Assembly (NCBI GenBank): GCA_016584305.1
Contig: JACEEZ010000082.1
Coordinates: 14,360 to 78,359 of the forward strand
Reading direction: 5' to 3'
Length of the DNA: 64,000 nucleotides
Source of the DNA: Chionoecetes opilio
Lineage: Eukaryota > Arthropoda > Malacostraca > Decapoda > Majidae
In this document: in pieces, positions 34,601 through 44,766 of the stretch
How the letters are laid out: each line of letters opens with the position of its first letter
Numbering within the stretch: the stretch's first letter is position 1
The notes under the pieces: generated by a model
Seen by the model: the letters and a program-made list of their open reading frames with translations, nothing else
Told to the model about the DNA's origin: nothing
Database searches by the model: none
Translations under genes and position numbers: made by a program

Positions 34601-35969
34601 ACACTACTCCATCGTTTCTATATTGTTCACACTGTGAGGCAGCAAGCTCGTTTTCAACCTGCATGACACGTTTGTATGAGACACTTATCCCTAGGTTGGC
34701 CATTTGATCAACTAGTGTCTTGCTTCTAGTTTGAGTATGTAAGCTTAGACCAACATATAAAGGTACTGGTGGCTCACGGTCTGGAGAGTAACGCTGATTT
34801 TTTGTCTTAACATTTCCTTTCTTCTTGCAGTTGTGAACCAAGAGCTGTGTGAGTGTCAGACATGCTTGAGAGTCATTTACTGAACCTGCTAAATTTGGGC
34901 CATAGATGAGCATTGACATTAACAATTTTGTATTGGGCGTAATCTCCTGCTGACACCCATGATTGAATTCGCCACTGAATGCTATCTTTTCTTTCAGAAT
35001 TTCCTCCCTACATATCTTGGCAACTCTGGCAAACAACCTAGCTTCTTCGTCATAATCATGAATCAGGAAAGCGTCTTTGAGTAGTTGCTGAAAGCCTGCT
35101 GGGAATGCCAGGATAATGCTTTTCCCATCAGATTGCTCCTCTAGTCCTTGCTGGCAGAAGTGCTTCAGGATTTTGTCTTTTAAGCGGGTTTTATGGATGG
35201 TGATATCAATGCCGAAGTCCCTAAGTCTTTTCTCAAACATGTTGTGTAAGTTTGACAGTTTGAATAGGTACGTCCCCTCCTCGGCAGATTCTTCCATGTA
35301 CGTTACAAGTTCAACAAATGCTCTTGAATTGACCATTTTGGCTCGTTGATCCAGCTCACGTTGCTCAGCTCTTGTTGGACTATTCTGCCGCCTGTAACCA
35401 CGATAGTCATTTCGGTACTTTGTCAGACATTCTAAATGATACTTGAGTTCATTTGAGACCAGATCCCCACACAGTATTTTTGAAAGTACTTTACCGTCTT
35501 GCATGTCGGTGGCCATTAACTTTAAATTGTATTCTGCGCATTTAGTTGCATATTCATGCAGCTTTCTGGGGCCACTCTCATCACAGAATAAACAAGTGTT
35601 CTTGCTTGATCCCGTTGACCGACGCTTTGATCGCTGGGATGCGCTGGTACCTGGAGCTTCCTCATCTTCTTATTGTTTACGTTTTCTACTCAGCTCTCGT
35701 TCAAGCTTACTTTTATTAAACTTTTGGTGGCATGCCCGATGCCAAGAAGCGTTGTTTTCTGCAAAACGTTCTGGGGTGCCATGTTCGCCAAAATCAACGT
35801 CAACGAGCAATGCACCTATCTTTTCGAACTCTCTGACATTGTCAAGAAAGTCCTTATAGACGTCGTCAGCATTGCGGTTCTGTCTATTCTTTGGACATGA
35901 GAGAGGTGCAGTGTCTCTACTGTTCTGGCAAATGACACAAATTGTCCAGTCCATGGTGTGATGTTTCAC
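31610..35969 (-). pseudogene. Academ-like transposase/XPG-nuclease gene of element U
   Basis: The protein can be followed for over 1,200 codons. Two cysteine/histidine modules come first (ICQNSRDTAPLSC, WHRACHQKF; then CLFCDESG, YHLECLTKY). A region with SALDNLDHNPSSTT and GSFHGTGISI follows (near 34550), then LSWAAYHV, LNPGQIPILACDCP, FGGLHLEKALWTVLGD (near 33930), RHAHQ and IPIDQAHEQENAKVKG. Last is the nuclease part (IFDGAVLAH, RIDVVWDQYLPSSIK, HAFSGSDTTSYFFGKGKK). The Asp-Asp-Glu positions around DHNPSS, ACDCP and GGLHLE could be the transposase triad; that is inference. Damage: TAA near 35670, frameshifts near 34450, 34180, 33310 and 33050, a stop at 32404-32406, and loss of the EEADTR/DTDV nuclease segment at about 32288. 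A 105-base intron lies near the 3' end. Confidence 0.8.
31774..31878 (-). other. Probable 105-base spliceosomal intron in the U gene
   Basis: On the minus strand the upstream exon ends CCACCAACTAAG, followed by GTACTT. The downstream exon starts GATGCACTGGTA after TTATGTTGCAG. Joining them keeps the frame and yields IPPTKDALVQHVKR, which fits the family pattern IPPT..ALxQHxKR. A further donor-like AAA|GTATGT occurs about 150 bases downstream. Confidence 0.8.
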
Positions 35970-37506
35970 TGAGCCATAGATTCAGAGCTGTTGACAAAAC
36001 AACCTGCAAAAAAAAGAAATAGACATTATCCAACCGCCACATAATATAGTTAAAATATCGTTAGTAAATCTTGACTATTATGCTTATCCTGTATTCTTAC
36101 AATAACTTATCTATTGTATTAATCAAACCCTTTAAACCTACTGATTGTAGATCTCAGCATCATCAATAAATCCTGTACTGTGTGGAGGGAAGCTTGACTA
36201 ACTAAAACGACCTTCACAGTAATAAATACACGCAAAAATAGAAAACAAAGGTCATCACGTCCAGATGAAATCTTTTATGAGGGCACTAGACAAAGGGAGA
36301 TATACAGCATCAAATTACACTGGGGAACAATTTGAAGAAAAAAAAATTGTTGAGTTACATTTTTGAGCTTATTTAGACTAAAATTGGCATGCTGATTCCA
36401 AATCTGTAGTCAGTTTTTTTCTAGCACGTCAAGTTTTTCTCCACAGTTTACCCTCAGAAAAGCAAAATTCCACTTGTGAGCTGTAGTAAACTTGCCAGCT
36501 GATTACGATTTGACTCATCGAGAGCTATTTTGGCAACTTGTTTGTGAGTTACAATTGAGACAGTGCGGTGAGAGGTGTGTGCGCTCCCAATAGGTCAGTA
36601 CTATCAATCTGAAAAACAGAAAGCTAGGATAGTAGGAATTAGGAGGATTTGTTATGGCTTTTCTCTTAACCTTTTAACAACATACCCTTGTAATTTCTAT
36701 TTCGTTTTATGCTGTTTTTTTTTGTTTTCAAAGCTTGTAAAATTCCGCTTAGTGTTTTATTTTCATAGGTATATATTTTTTGTTTCAGATCATGTCTCTC
36801 CTGCTACGTCTCGTCGTAAATGCCTAAACAACCCTGACTCCTTCTGCTATATATGTGGTAGTTTCACATTCCAAGTCAGAGGGCAAGCATCAGCGTATTT
36901 GTCAAACAAGCATATTTCGCATATTTTAAGTGAAACTCGGTGATCAAGTCAGCTATGGGCCCTCACAAAGTGTGGCAGCAGTGGGTCGAGAGATTACGGA
37001 TGTGGACCAAAGGAACACGTGAAAAGTTGGCATTTGGTATCCCATGGTTTGGCGAGAGCAAAAAAAATCCATTCCACAGACTGTTATCTTATTTAGTGAA
37101 AACATTAGGATTTAACAAGAAAAATAAAAGTTAAAATAGAATATCCTAATCTACCGTCAGCTATAAAACCAATGCCTCATTCAGCTGAAATTCCAGTGCC
37201 AGTTTTTCGAACAAATACCTCCTCTAGAAGATCTGAGTGTGTTGAAAACGCAGTGACAGCAATGATGCAGATTTGACATTCACGAGGATTCATTCGTAGG
37301 GGATTTGATCAGCACGGTTGAAAAGATTTAGCACGTGATTTGGGCCTATCCAAAAAAATTCAGAAATACTAGCATCAAGACGAACGAGAAAACAACTTGA
37401 ACAGGAGGAAGGTATCTACTTTGAACGAAAGTACATTTTTGCAGACTTCAAATGCCAGAGGTTTGTGTTTGCCATAACTTCCTGGTTATGAAGGAATTAG
37501 GCTTTC
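35570..37506. repeat. Direct repeat copy 1 (probable contig-end duplicate)
   Basis: About 1.94 kb, repeated at 37569-39521. Copy 1 ends at the lone N (37507), inside sequence equivalent to the start of the element T gene, which then restarts and continues in copy 2. It contains the 5' end of the U gene and the left end of T (CACTGGGG at 36318, flanked by TTA). Confidence 0.85.
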
Positions 37507-37568
37507 NCTTTAAATGAAAATTTGCGAAAATTTTAGTTTTGCAATAAATTTTCATTGAGCTTTTTTTG

Positions 37569-39521
37569 GGGCCACTCTCCATCACAGATAAACAGTGTTT
37601 GCTTGATCCGTTGACCGCGCTTTGATCGCTGGGATGCGCTGGTACTGAGCTTCCTCATTTTCTTTGTTACGTTTCACTCAGCTCTGTTAAGCTTATTTTA
37701 TAAACTTTTGGTGGCATGCCCGATGCCAAAAAGCGTTTTTTCTGCAAAACGTTCTGGGGTGCCAGTTCCCCAAAATCAACGTCAACGAGCAATGCACCTA
37801 TCTTTCGAACTCTCTGACATTGTCAAGAAAGTCCTTATAGACGTCGTCAGCATTGGGGTTTTCTGTCTATTCTTTGGACATGAGAGAGGTTGCCAGTGTC
37901 TCTACTGTTCGGGCAATATGACAAAAATTGTCCAGTCCTGTGTGATGTTTCACTGAGCCATAGATTCAGAGCTGTTGACAAAACAACCTGCAAAAAAAAG
38001 AATAGACATTACCCAAACCGCCACAAAATATAGTTAAAATATCGTTAGTAAATCTTGACTTTTTATGCTTATCCTGTATTCTACAATAACTTATCTATTG
38101 TATTAATCAATCCTTAACCCTACTTGATTGTAGATCTCAGCATCATCAATCAATCCTGTACTGGGTGAAGCTTGACATAACTAAACGACGTCACAGTAAT
38201 AAATACACGCAAAAATAGAAAACAAAGTCATCACGTCCAGATGAATCTTTTATGAGGGCACCTAACAAAGGGAGATATACAGCTTTCAAATTACACTGGG
38301 GAACAATTTGAAGAAAAAAAAATTGTTGAGTTACATTTTTGAGCTTATTTAGACTAAAATTGGCATGCTGATTCCAAATCTGTAGTCAGTTTTTTTCTAG
38401 CACGTCAAGTTTTTCTCCACAGCTTACCCTCCAGATAAGCAAAATTCCACTTTTTGAGCTGTAGTAAAACTTGCCAGCTGATTACGATTTGACTCATCGA
38501 GAGCTATGGGGCACTTGTTTGTGCAGTTACAATTGAGACAGTGCGGTGAGAGGTGTGTGCAGCTCCCAATAGGTCAGTACTATCATATCTGAAAACAGAA
38601 AGCTAGGATATAGGAATTAGGAGGATTTGTTATGGCTTTTCTCTTAAACCTTGCAACAACATACCATTGTAATTTCTATTCGTTTTATGCTGTTTTTTTT
38701 TTTTTTAAAAAGTTGTAACTATTCCAGCTTAGTGTTTTATTACATAGGTATATATTTCTTTTGTTTCAGATCATGTCTGCTCCTGCTACGTCCGTCGTAA
38801 ATGCCTAAACAACCCTGACTCCTTCTGCTATATATGTGGTATTTTTCACCATTCCAAGTCAGAGGGCAAGCATCAGCGTTTTTGTCAAACAAGCATATTT
38901 CGCATATTTTAAAGTGAAACTCGTGATCAAGTCAAGCTATGGGCCCCTCACAAAGTGTGCAAGCAGTGTGTCGAGAGATTACGGATGTGGACCAAAGGAA
39001 CACGTGAAAAGTTGGCATTGGTATCCCCATGGTTTGGCGAGAGCAAAAGATCTTTCCCAACAGATGTTACTCTTATTTAGTGAAAACATTAGGATTTAAC
39101 AAAAAAAAATAAAAGTAAAATAGAATACCCAAATCTACCGTCAGCTATAAGACCAATGCCTCATTCAGCTAAAATTCCAGTGCCATTTTCGAACAAACTA
39201 CCTCCTCTAGAAGATCTGAGTGATGTTGAAGAACGCAGTGACAGAAATGATGCAGATTTTGACATTCACGAGGATTCAGTTCGTAGGGGATTTGATCAGC
39301 ACGAGTTTTAAATGATTTAGCACGTGATTTGGGCCTATCCAAAAAGCTTCAAAAATACTAGCATCAAGACTGAACGAGAAAAACATACTTGAACAAGGAG
39401 TGAAGGTATCATACTTTCGAACCAGAGAAAGTACATTTCCTGCAGTACTTTCGAAGTGCCAGAGGTTTTGTTTTTTGGGCCATAACATTCCTGGTTTACT
39501 GAAGGAATTAGGGCTTTCAAT
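37569..39521. repeat. Direct repeat copy 2 (probable contig-end duplicate)
   Basis: Second copy, starting with the equivalent of the 35570 sequence (GGGGCCACTCTCCATCACAG) and continuing past 39521 into the rest of element T. Many one-base indels distinguish the copies, for example in the U N-terminal exon (37700-37950), where the frame is lost. Confidence 0.85.
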
Positions 39522-40758
39522 CTACAATCCAAGAATGGCGATTGTTTATTGTAGCTCAAAGCGGAGCTTGAAGTGTGTCCTTCTACACAATGGCAATTTG
39601 TTTGGCCCCAGTCCCTATTGGGCATTCGGCCTGTCTTTTGTGAAGAATTGGAGATGTAAAGAGAGAGTCATTGAGTTATTGCAATATGACAAACACAATT
39701 GGATCATCTGTGTTTTACCTTAAAATGGTGTCCTTCCTTCTTGGTCAAAAAACGTGGATACACAAAATATCCCTGCTTTCTCTGTATGTGGGATAGCAGA
39801 GCTCGAGAGAAGCATTGGGTTCAGACGAATTGGCCTCCGAGATCTGATCTTAAAACCGGAATCCTAACATTGTACATGAGCCACTTGTTGACAGGAAGAA
39901 AATAATATTCCCACCTCTGCACATAAAACTAGGTCTCATGAAACAATTTGTAAAAGCATTGTCAAATGATGGCGACTGTTTGAAGTACATCATCCTTGGG
40001 CATTTCCTGGACTGGGCAATTGAAAAAAAAAAAAGGCCGGTGTGTTTGATGGTCCACAAATTCGACAGCTCATCAAAGATGAACATTTCAACGGTACTAT
40101 GTCAGACCTTGAAAAGAATGCTTGGCTATCATTCAAAGACGTCGTCAAAAACTTTCTTGGAATACACGTCAAGTAATTACACAGAAATTGTTTCAGAAAC
40201 TATTGGAGGCTACAAAGCGCTTGGTTGCAACATGAGTATTAAAGTACATTTTTGCATAGCCATCTTGCCAACTTTCCGGAAAATCTTGGTGCTGCTAGCG
40301 ACGAGCAAGGTGAACGATTTCACCAAGATTTTAAGGTTATGGAAGAACGTTACCAGGGTAGATGGGATGTGCATATGATGGCCCGACTATTGTTGGAGCA
40401 TCAAACGCGATAGTCCTCAAGTTGAACACTCCAGGGCAAAGCTACAAACGTAAATTTTTACCTTAACCTGCACACAATATAGCCTTATCCTTTCTAAAAC
40501 ATGATAATGTTAAATAAACATTCTATTCATGCCTATTTGTTTCATTTTTCATTGTATGTTAACATTTGCAACTTTTTATAAAATAAGCACTGTTACTGTT
40601 ATGTACAGTATTTTTCATATTTTTTAAGAAAACGAAAATCCTACAGTTCAAAAACTTGACGTGATAGAGAAAAACTGAGATCAGTTTTGGATTCAGCACC
40701 CAAAAATTACTTAATAACAAGTGTCAGACCTAACTCAACAAAAATTTGTTCCCCAGTG
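38294..40758 (+). mobile_element. Element T: DNA transposon, CACTG ends, TTA duplication
   Basis: The left end CACTGGGGAACAA (38294; also 36318 in the duplicated copy) and the right end TTGTTCCCCAGTG (ending 40758) are perfect inverted repeats. Imperfect similarity extends inward for roughly 140 bases (shared TTGTTGAGTTA and CACGTCAAGTTTTT). TTA lies outside both ends (38291-38293 and 40759-40761), a 3-bp duplication. CACTG termini with a 3-bp duplication are reminiscent of the CACTA/Mirage/Chapaev group, but the protein does not let me confirm that. T is inserted in element U between the U gene's 5' end and the U right arm. Length 2,465 bp. Confidence 0.8.
38773..40453 (+). pseudogene. Uncharacterised GERFHQD-type gene of element T
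   Basis: The start ATG at 38773 follows a strong splice-acceptor-like TTTGTTTCAG. The N-terminus has a zinc-binding pattern (CLNNPDSFCYICG, then CKQCV). Later motifs in order: LKCVLLHNGN (near 39570), GYTKYPCFLCMWDSRARE (39755-39810), PPLHIKLGLMKQFVKAL (39915-39965), WLSFKDVVKNFLG, GCNMSIKVHF, GERFHQDFKVMEERYQGRWD (40309-40368), MMADYCW and a stop at 40451-40453. I know this motif set from multicopy uncharacterised proteins in aphid, hydra and crustacean genomes. Its biochemical role is not established to my knowledge; location inside a bounded transposon suggests a transposase. At least five frameshifts break the reading. Confidence 0.78.
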
Positions 40759-41154
40759 TTATCAATTTGCCTACAAGTAAACACATGATATACGAAAGAT
40801 GATATTCAACATCTAACACATTTATTTGAGGACAACAAACAAGTCATTAAAACATGTCTCACAAAACGTAAATTTTCATATCGAGCGACCCATTTTTTTC
40901 TATTTCTACATGTGACCATTATCTTAGTTCCTGATGATCTAATGCAAAATCTGATGGTTCCAAGCGACTCACTGGGCATTATTACCTACAAATAGATAGG
41001 TTACACATGTTTTTAAGTCCAATATTAGCGAAGTTATCATTATTTATCGATTTTTTTCCATTTTTCGGCCGCCATCTTAGATTTTGACCCATAATCACAT
41101 GATAATATGGTCCGATTTTTTGGAGCATGGGATTTTTTTATTAAGTATGTCCAT

Positions 41155-42170
41155 ATCAATCAATCATTGGGGGCATACGCCGGGGGGCGCGTCGCCTCGC
41201 CCACCCTACGACGCCACTCCCGGGGGTCACCACGCGCGAGCTCCCATGCAGGCTCCTTTCCCATACCAAGCAGCTCTCGACAAGAAACATCAACTTTCCC
41301 CAGCCACGAGCCTTGTGGGCGCCCCCTTGGCCTCCTCCACGCCGGATTGTCTCTTACAGATACAACCCGATGGGAAGGATCGGTTTCAGGTAGCGTGCCA
41401 CATCCCCATATAGCCGAAGTTAGCGCTGACGGACTATGCAGGTAAAGGCCTCGATTCAGTCTCACGGTGCATCGCTGATTTGACACGTAATCCCCCAGCG
41501 ACCCCCCAAATGATTCTGCGAAGACACTTATTACCAAAGGCATTGATTCGTCTCTAAACTCACTATTTAGTGTCCATGTCTCACAACCATAGAGTAAGAC
41601 AGGGATCACAAGCGACTTGAAGATCCGGATCTTTGTCCTGCACAGGTACCGACAACGCCAAAATACTCCCGCTGAGCGAGCCCAAAACACCGTGGGCTAT
41701 GCCAACCCGCGTAAGACTTCTTGACGTGACCCCCCGTCATTATGGACTGCGCTACCAAGGTATGTAAAACTTTCCAAGATCTCAATGTCTCGCCACACGC
41801 ATGAACAGACTGTACTGCTTATCTAGTAAGTCTCCAAATACCTGGACCTTGGTCTTGAGCCCGGAGACCTCAAATCCCAAAGGCTTTTCCTCCTCGTGCA
41901 GCGCCTCGAAAGCCATCACCAGGACCTCCAGCGACTCAGCAAAGATACTGCATCATCGGCAAAAACAAGATCAGTGATCTTGGTGGGTTTCCGACGGATG
42001 CTCCACAATCACTTTGATCTTTCAACCTTGTCCAATAACCCAGTCCATACAAGCGTTGAAAAGTGATGGGGCAAGGACGCACCCTTGCCTCACTCTTGTA
42101 TTCACAGGAAAGAAGCTGGATACACCTGCCCCACACTTCACAGCACTCTCAGTCCCAGAATACAGACCAG
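41155..42170 (-). mobile_element. 5'-truncated RTE-like LINE inside element U
   Basis: A 10-base duplication GTATGTCCAT flanks the insert (41145-41154 and 42171-42180). The minus strand reads VRQGCVLAPSLFNACMDW (near 42050-42100), LVFADDAV, the catalytic FADD box (near 41950), then LLYGCETWTLNSE, NQRCTVRLNR, RPRGRPQGSW and the family-typical end RPPAYAPND. The 3' end finishes in a TGATTGAT repeat, as in RTE elements, whose 3' UTRs are very short. The 5' end is truncated within the reverse transcriptase. Several frameshifts are present. Confidence 0.88.
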
Positions 42171-42300
42171 GTATGTCCATAGGTAAACATAAACAAAATT
42201 GACACTTTTGTCCAGCGTGTCACGATGTTTCCCCTTATTCCCCTCACTATAGCACCTGTAGGCATTTATCTTCCTTGAGGGCTCAGGTGGTTGGCCACTA

Positions 42301-42424
42301 GGGTTGTCCGGTATCAACATAATACTGGTATTGCCGAAACCGGTTTTCGGGTATAATACCGGTATGTTCTCACACCGGTATCAGTTAAGATACCGGTATC
42401 GATCGGTTTTTCCAAGTACCGGTA
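42301..42424. mobile_element. hAT-like terminal fragment with ACCGGTAT palindromes
   Basis: TAGGGTTGTCCGGTATCAAC followed by six or more ACCGGTA/TACCGGT motifs resembles the ends of a widespread hAT family (CCGGTATACCGG-type). The rest of the element is absent; the poly-T tail of the next LINE follows. Confidence 0.5.
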
Positions 42425-42426
42425 TG

Positions 42427-42588
42427 TTTGTTTGTTTTTTTTTTTTTTTTTTTTTTACATCACAAAGAACTGGCCAAGGGCACAACAAAAATGGGTAACA
42501 CAAAGCCCGCTTAGTTGCCAGTCCCTATAAAGAAGACAGTGAGAGAATAAAATAAATAAGAGGGGTGAGCCAATTTAGTTCGAGAGCA
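42427..42588 (-). mobile_element. Jockey-like LINE 3' UTR, short copy
   Basis: Only the 3' untranslated end of the LINE seen at 9155-9695 is present: AACTGGCCAAGGGCACAAC, TTAGTTGCCAGTCCCTATAA and GGGTGAGCCAATTTAG. It ends with a 22-base T run, i.e. a poly(A) tail on the minus strand. Confidence 0.9.
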
Positions 42589-43021
42589 TAAATAGTTAGT
42601 ATTCAATCTATAAGTAAGGAAAATATAAATAATTTTATTCAAATCTCCTTTAAACAATATTTTTGGGCCTCCGTCCTTCCTTGGTGCACTTCCTGATGAC
42701 AAATCAACGACACATCAGAGAGAGAGAGAAAGATGTTGATTCGTCCTCATTTACCAGCATAACTATTAACTATATAGCAAGATCTATATATTGTTACGAA
42801 CGCGGGTCCTGTGTTGACACTATTTGTAGCCTTCAACGTCGCCGTCACTAGACACAAAAATAGCCGTGGGCAAAGAAAGGCTGGCACGAAGCTTCTTGGT
42901 ATATATTTCTCCTTGTGTACAACTCTTGACTATCTGGCAGGAACTCTTCTAAGAACTCTCACAAGAACTCTCAGAACTCTCACAGGAACTCTACTCTCCT
43001 CCCGTGTCAATGGCTATATAT
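42589..43021. other. Non-coding spacer with TGTTACG motif
   Basis: No gene. TGTTACGAACGCGGG at 42793 resembles a Gypsy LTR start. Tandem AACTCTCACA/AAGAACTCTC repeats lie at 42945-42990, and a short (TA)n run precedes 43030. Confidence 0.4.
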
Positions 43022-43517
43022 ATATATACTGTTACACCCGCAGAGAAGTGTCCGTATGTCTGTGTGGTGTGGACGTGAGCAATGTCCGTCTGTCTGTGTG
43101 TATTTGTCGTGGTGTGGGTACGTAAGCAGTGTCCGTCTGTCTGTGGGTACGAGTGAGCGGCCGTGTGGGGCCGTTGGGGCTACACGAGCCTCATCTTAGG
43201 AGTTATCAGCTGGGAGTGGGGTTTAAAGGGAAAGTCGGTTTGTGGGGAACTGTTTAAAAGTGTTTGAAGGTTAAAGGTTAGAGGGATGGTTGAAGGCTAG
43301 AGAGTCTGCGGTGTCGGCCCTGGGGGGCACCAAGGTGCTGGGAGACGAGGGACGAGAGAGCACAGCGGGAGAGGCACGAGCAAGGCGGTCTTGGGAGCGC
43401 GGCAGCCGACAGTAACGGAGGAGAAGGGATTTATTTACACCACGCGCCGCCCTTGTTGTATCTGCCGCGTCTTTAGGAGAAATTTAGTGTCTCGTATACG
43501 TGGTCTCGCATTTTGGG
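43022..43517 (+). mobile_element. Gypsy-2, putative 5' LTR and leader
   Basis: CTGTTACACCCGCAGAG opens a G/T-rich stretch with repeated TGTCCGTCTGTCTGTG. This composition and the TGTTAC start fit a Gypsy 5' LTR. The only support for the role is position: gag-pol of the same strand follows after the gap. The 3' LTR lies outside the window, so identity cannot be tested here. Confidence 0.45.
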
Positions 43518-44171
43518 NNNNNNNNNNNNNNNNNNNNNNNNNNNNNNNNNNNNNNNNNNNNNNNNNNNNNNNNNNNNNNNNNNNNNNNNNNNNNNNNNNN
43601 NNNNNNNNNNNNNNNNNNNNNNNNNNNNNNNNNNNNNNNNNNNNNNNNNNNNNNNNNNNNNNNNNNNNNNNNNNNNNNNNNNNNNNNNNNNNNNNNNNNN
43701 NNNNNNNNNNNNNNNNNNNNNNNNNNNNNNNNNNNNNNNNNNNNNNNNNNNNNNNNNNNNNNNNNNNNNNNNNNNNNNNNNNNNNNNNNNNNNNNNNNNN
43801 NNNNNNNNNNNNNNNNNNNNNNNNNNNNNNNNNNNNNNNNNNNNNNNNNNNNNNNNNNNNNNNNNNNNNNNNNNNNNNNNNNNNNNNNNNNNNNNNNNNN
43901 NNNNNNNNNNNNNNNNNNNNNNNNNNNNNNNNNNNNNNNNNNNNNNNNNNNNNNNNNNNNNNNNNNNNNNNNNNNNNNNNNNNNNNNNNNNNNNNNNNNN
44001 NNNNNNNNNNNNNNNNNNNNNNNNNNNNNNNNNNNNNNNNNNNNNNNNNNNNNNNNNNNNNNNNNNNNNNNNNNNNNNNNNNNNNNNNNNNNNNNNNNNN
44101 NNNNNNNNNNNNNNNNNNNNNNNNNNNNNNNNNNNNNNNNNNNNNNNNNNNNNNNNNNNNNNNNNNNNNNN
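43518..44171. other. Assembly gap (654 N)
   Basis: Unknown sequence, inside the 5' part of Gypsy-2. Any frame drawn across it is meaningless. Confidence 1.
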
Positions 44172-44455
44172 GAGGGGCCAGGGTAAAACTGAAGGGACGC
44201 CAAAAGGGCGCTGCAAAAAGAGACAGTTAAAAATGCACGAGCTTTCCACGAAAGATGGTCAAATTACACCGTGCCGTGGTAGAGCAGGCCGTTGGCCATC
44301 TCTGAGCCACTGGGTGGCTGTGCGTGAAGGGGGACCTCGTGAAGTGAAGCCACAGGTTTCGCGAACAGAACCTGACACACACGCGGGCTCACACGTGGTT
44401 CCCATGGCAACGGCGGGGAGGACACAGGGAGCGGCGGCATCTCTATACACACCAC
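44172..44455 (+). pseudogene. Gypsy-2 leader / gag N-terminal part
   Basis: This stretch lies between the gap and element Y1. A plus-strand frame with GRWPSLSHWVAVREGG and VVPMATAGRTQGAAASLYT runs up to the insertion. It probably belongs to the start of gag, whose capsid part resumes after Y1 at 47128, but no diagnostic motif lies in this stretch itself. Confidence 0.45.
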
Positions 44456-44766
44456 CCCAGCTAACCATCACCGGCGGGCCTACGTAGGCTGTAGAGCGGC
44501 GAACGGCGGCCGCCGGCGGCAAATTTACCTCCGTCAGCCCTCCGAAGGGCCGCTGGTGTATTTTCAGAGGGGAAAAAATTTACTATGTTGAAAATTAATG
44601 TACAGAATTTGAAGAATTTAATATTTCTATGTGTAAACTTTGAAACAACAGTTATTTTGATTATCTTGATGTAGTATTACATCAGTAGTGACAAGCAGCG
44701 GCAACTTGACGTCAATCCTCCGGAGGCCCGCTGGTACCTATTTGTTAGTGGGAAATATTAATTTCA

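Larger units (their letters stand above)
31258..42223 (-). mobile_element. Element U: large Academ-like DNA transposon, nested
   Basis: A segment of about 340 bases at 31258-31597 recurs inverted at 40855-42223, where it is split by a LINE. Landmarks are CGCTGGxCAAAAG at the outer end, GGAGCATGG, ATCATCAGGAACTAAGATAA and CGTTTCGTGAGACA or its match at the inner end. Between the arms lies a minus-strand gene related to that of V. Element T sits between the gene's 5' end and the right arm. A probable assembly duplication (35570-37506 versus 37569-39521) inflates the length. The exact termini and target duplication could not be resolved. Confidence 0.7.

Noticed and set aside
31258..42223. A single two-gene transposon with divergent genes (U gene minus, GERFHQD gene plus)
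   Set aside because: The plus-strand gene has its own CACTG inverted ends and TTA duplication, so nesting of element T in U explains the arrangement better.
43391..44487. Open frames spanning the N gap
   Set aside because: They consist mostly of unknown bases; nothing can be inferred across the gap.
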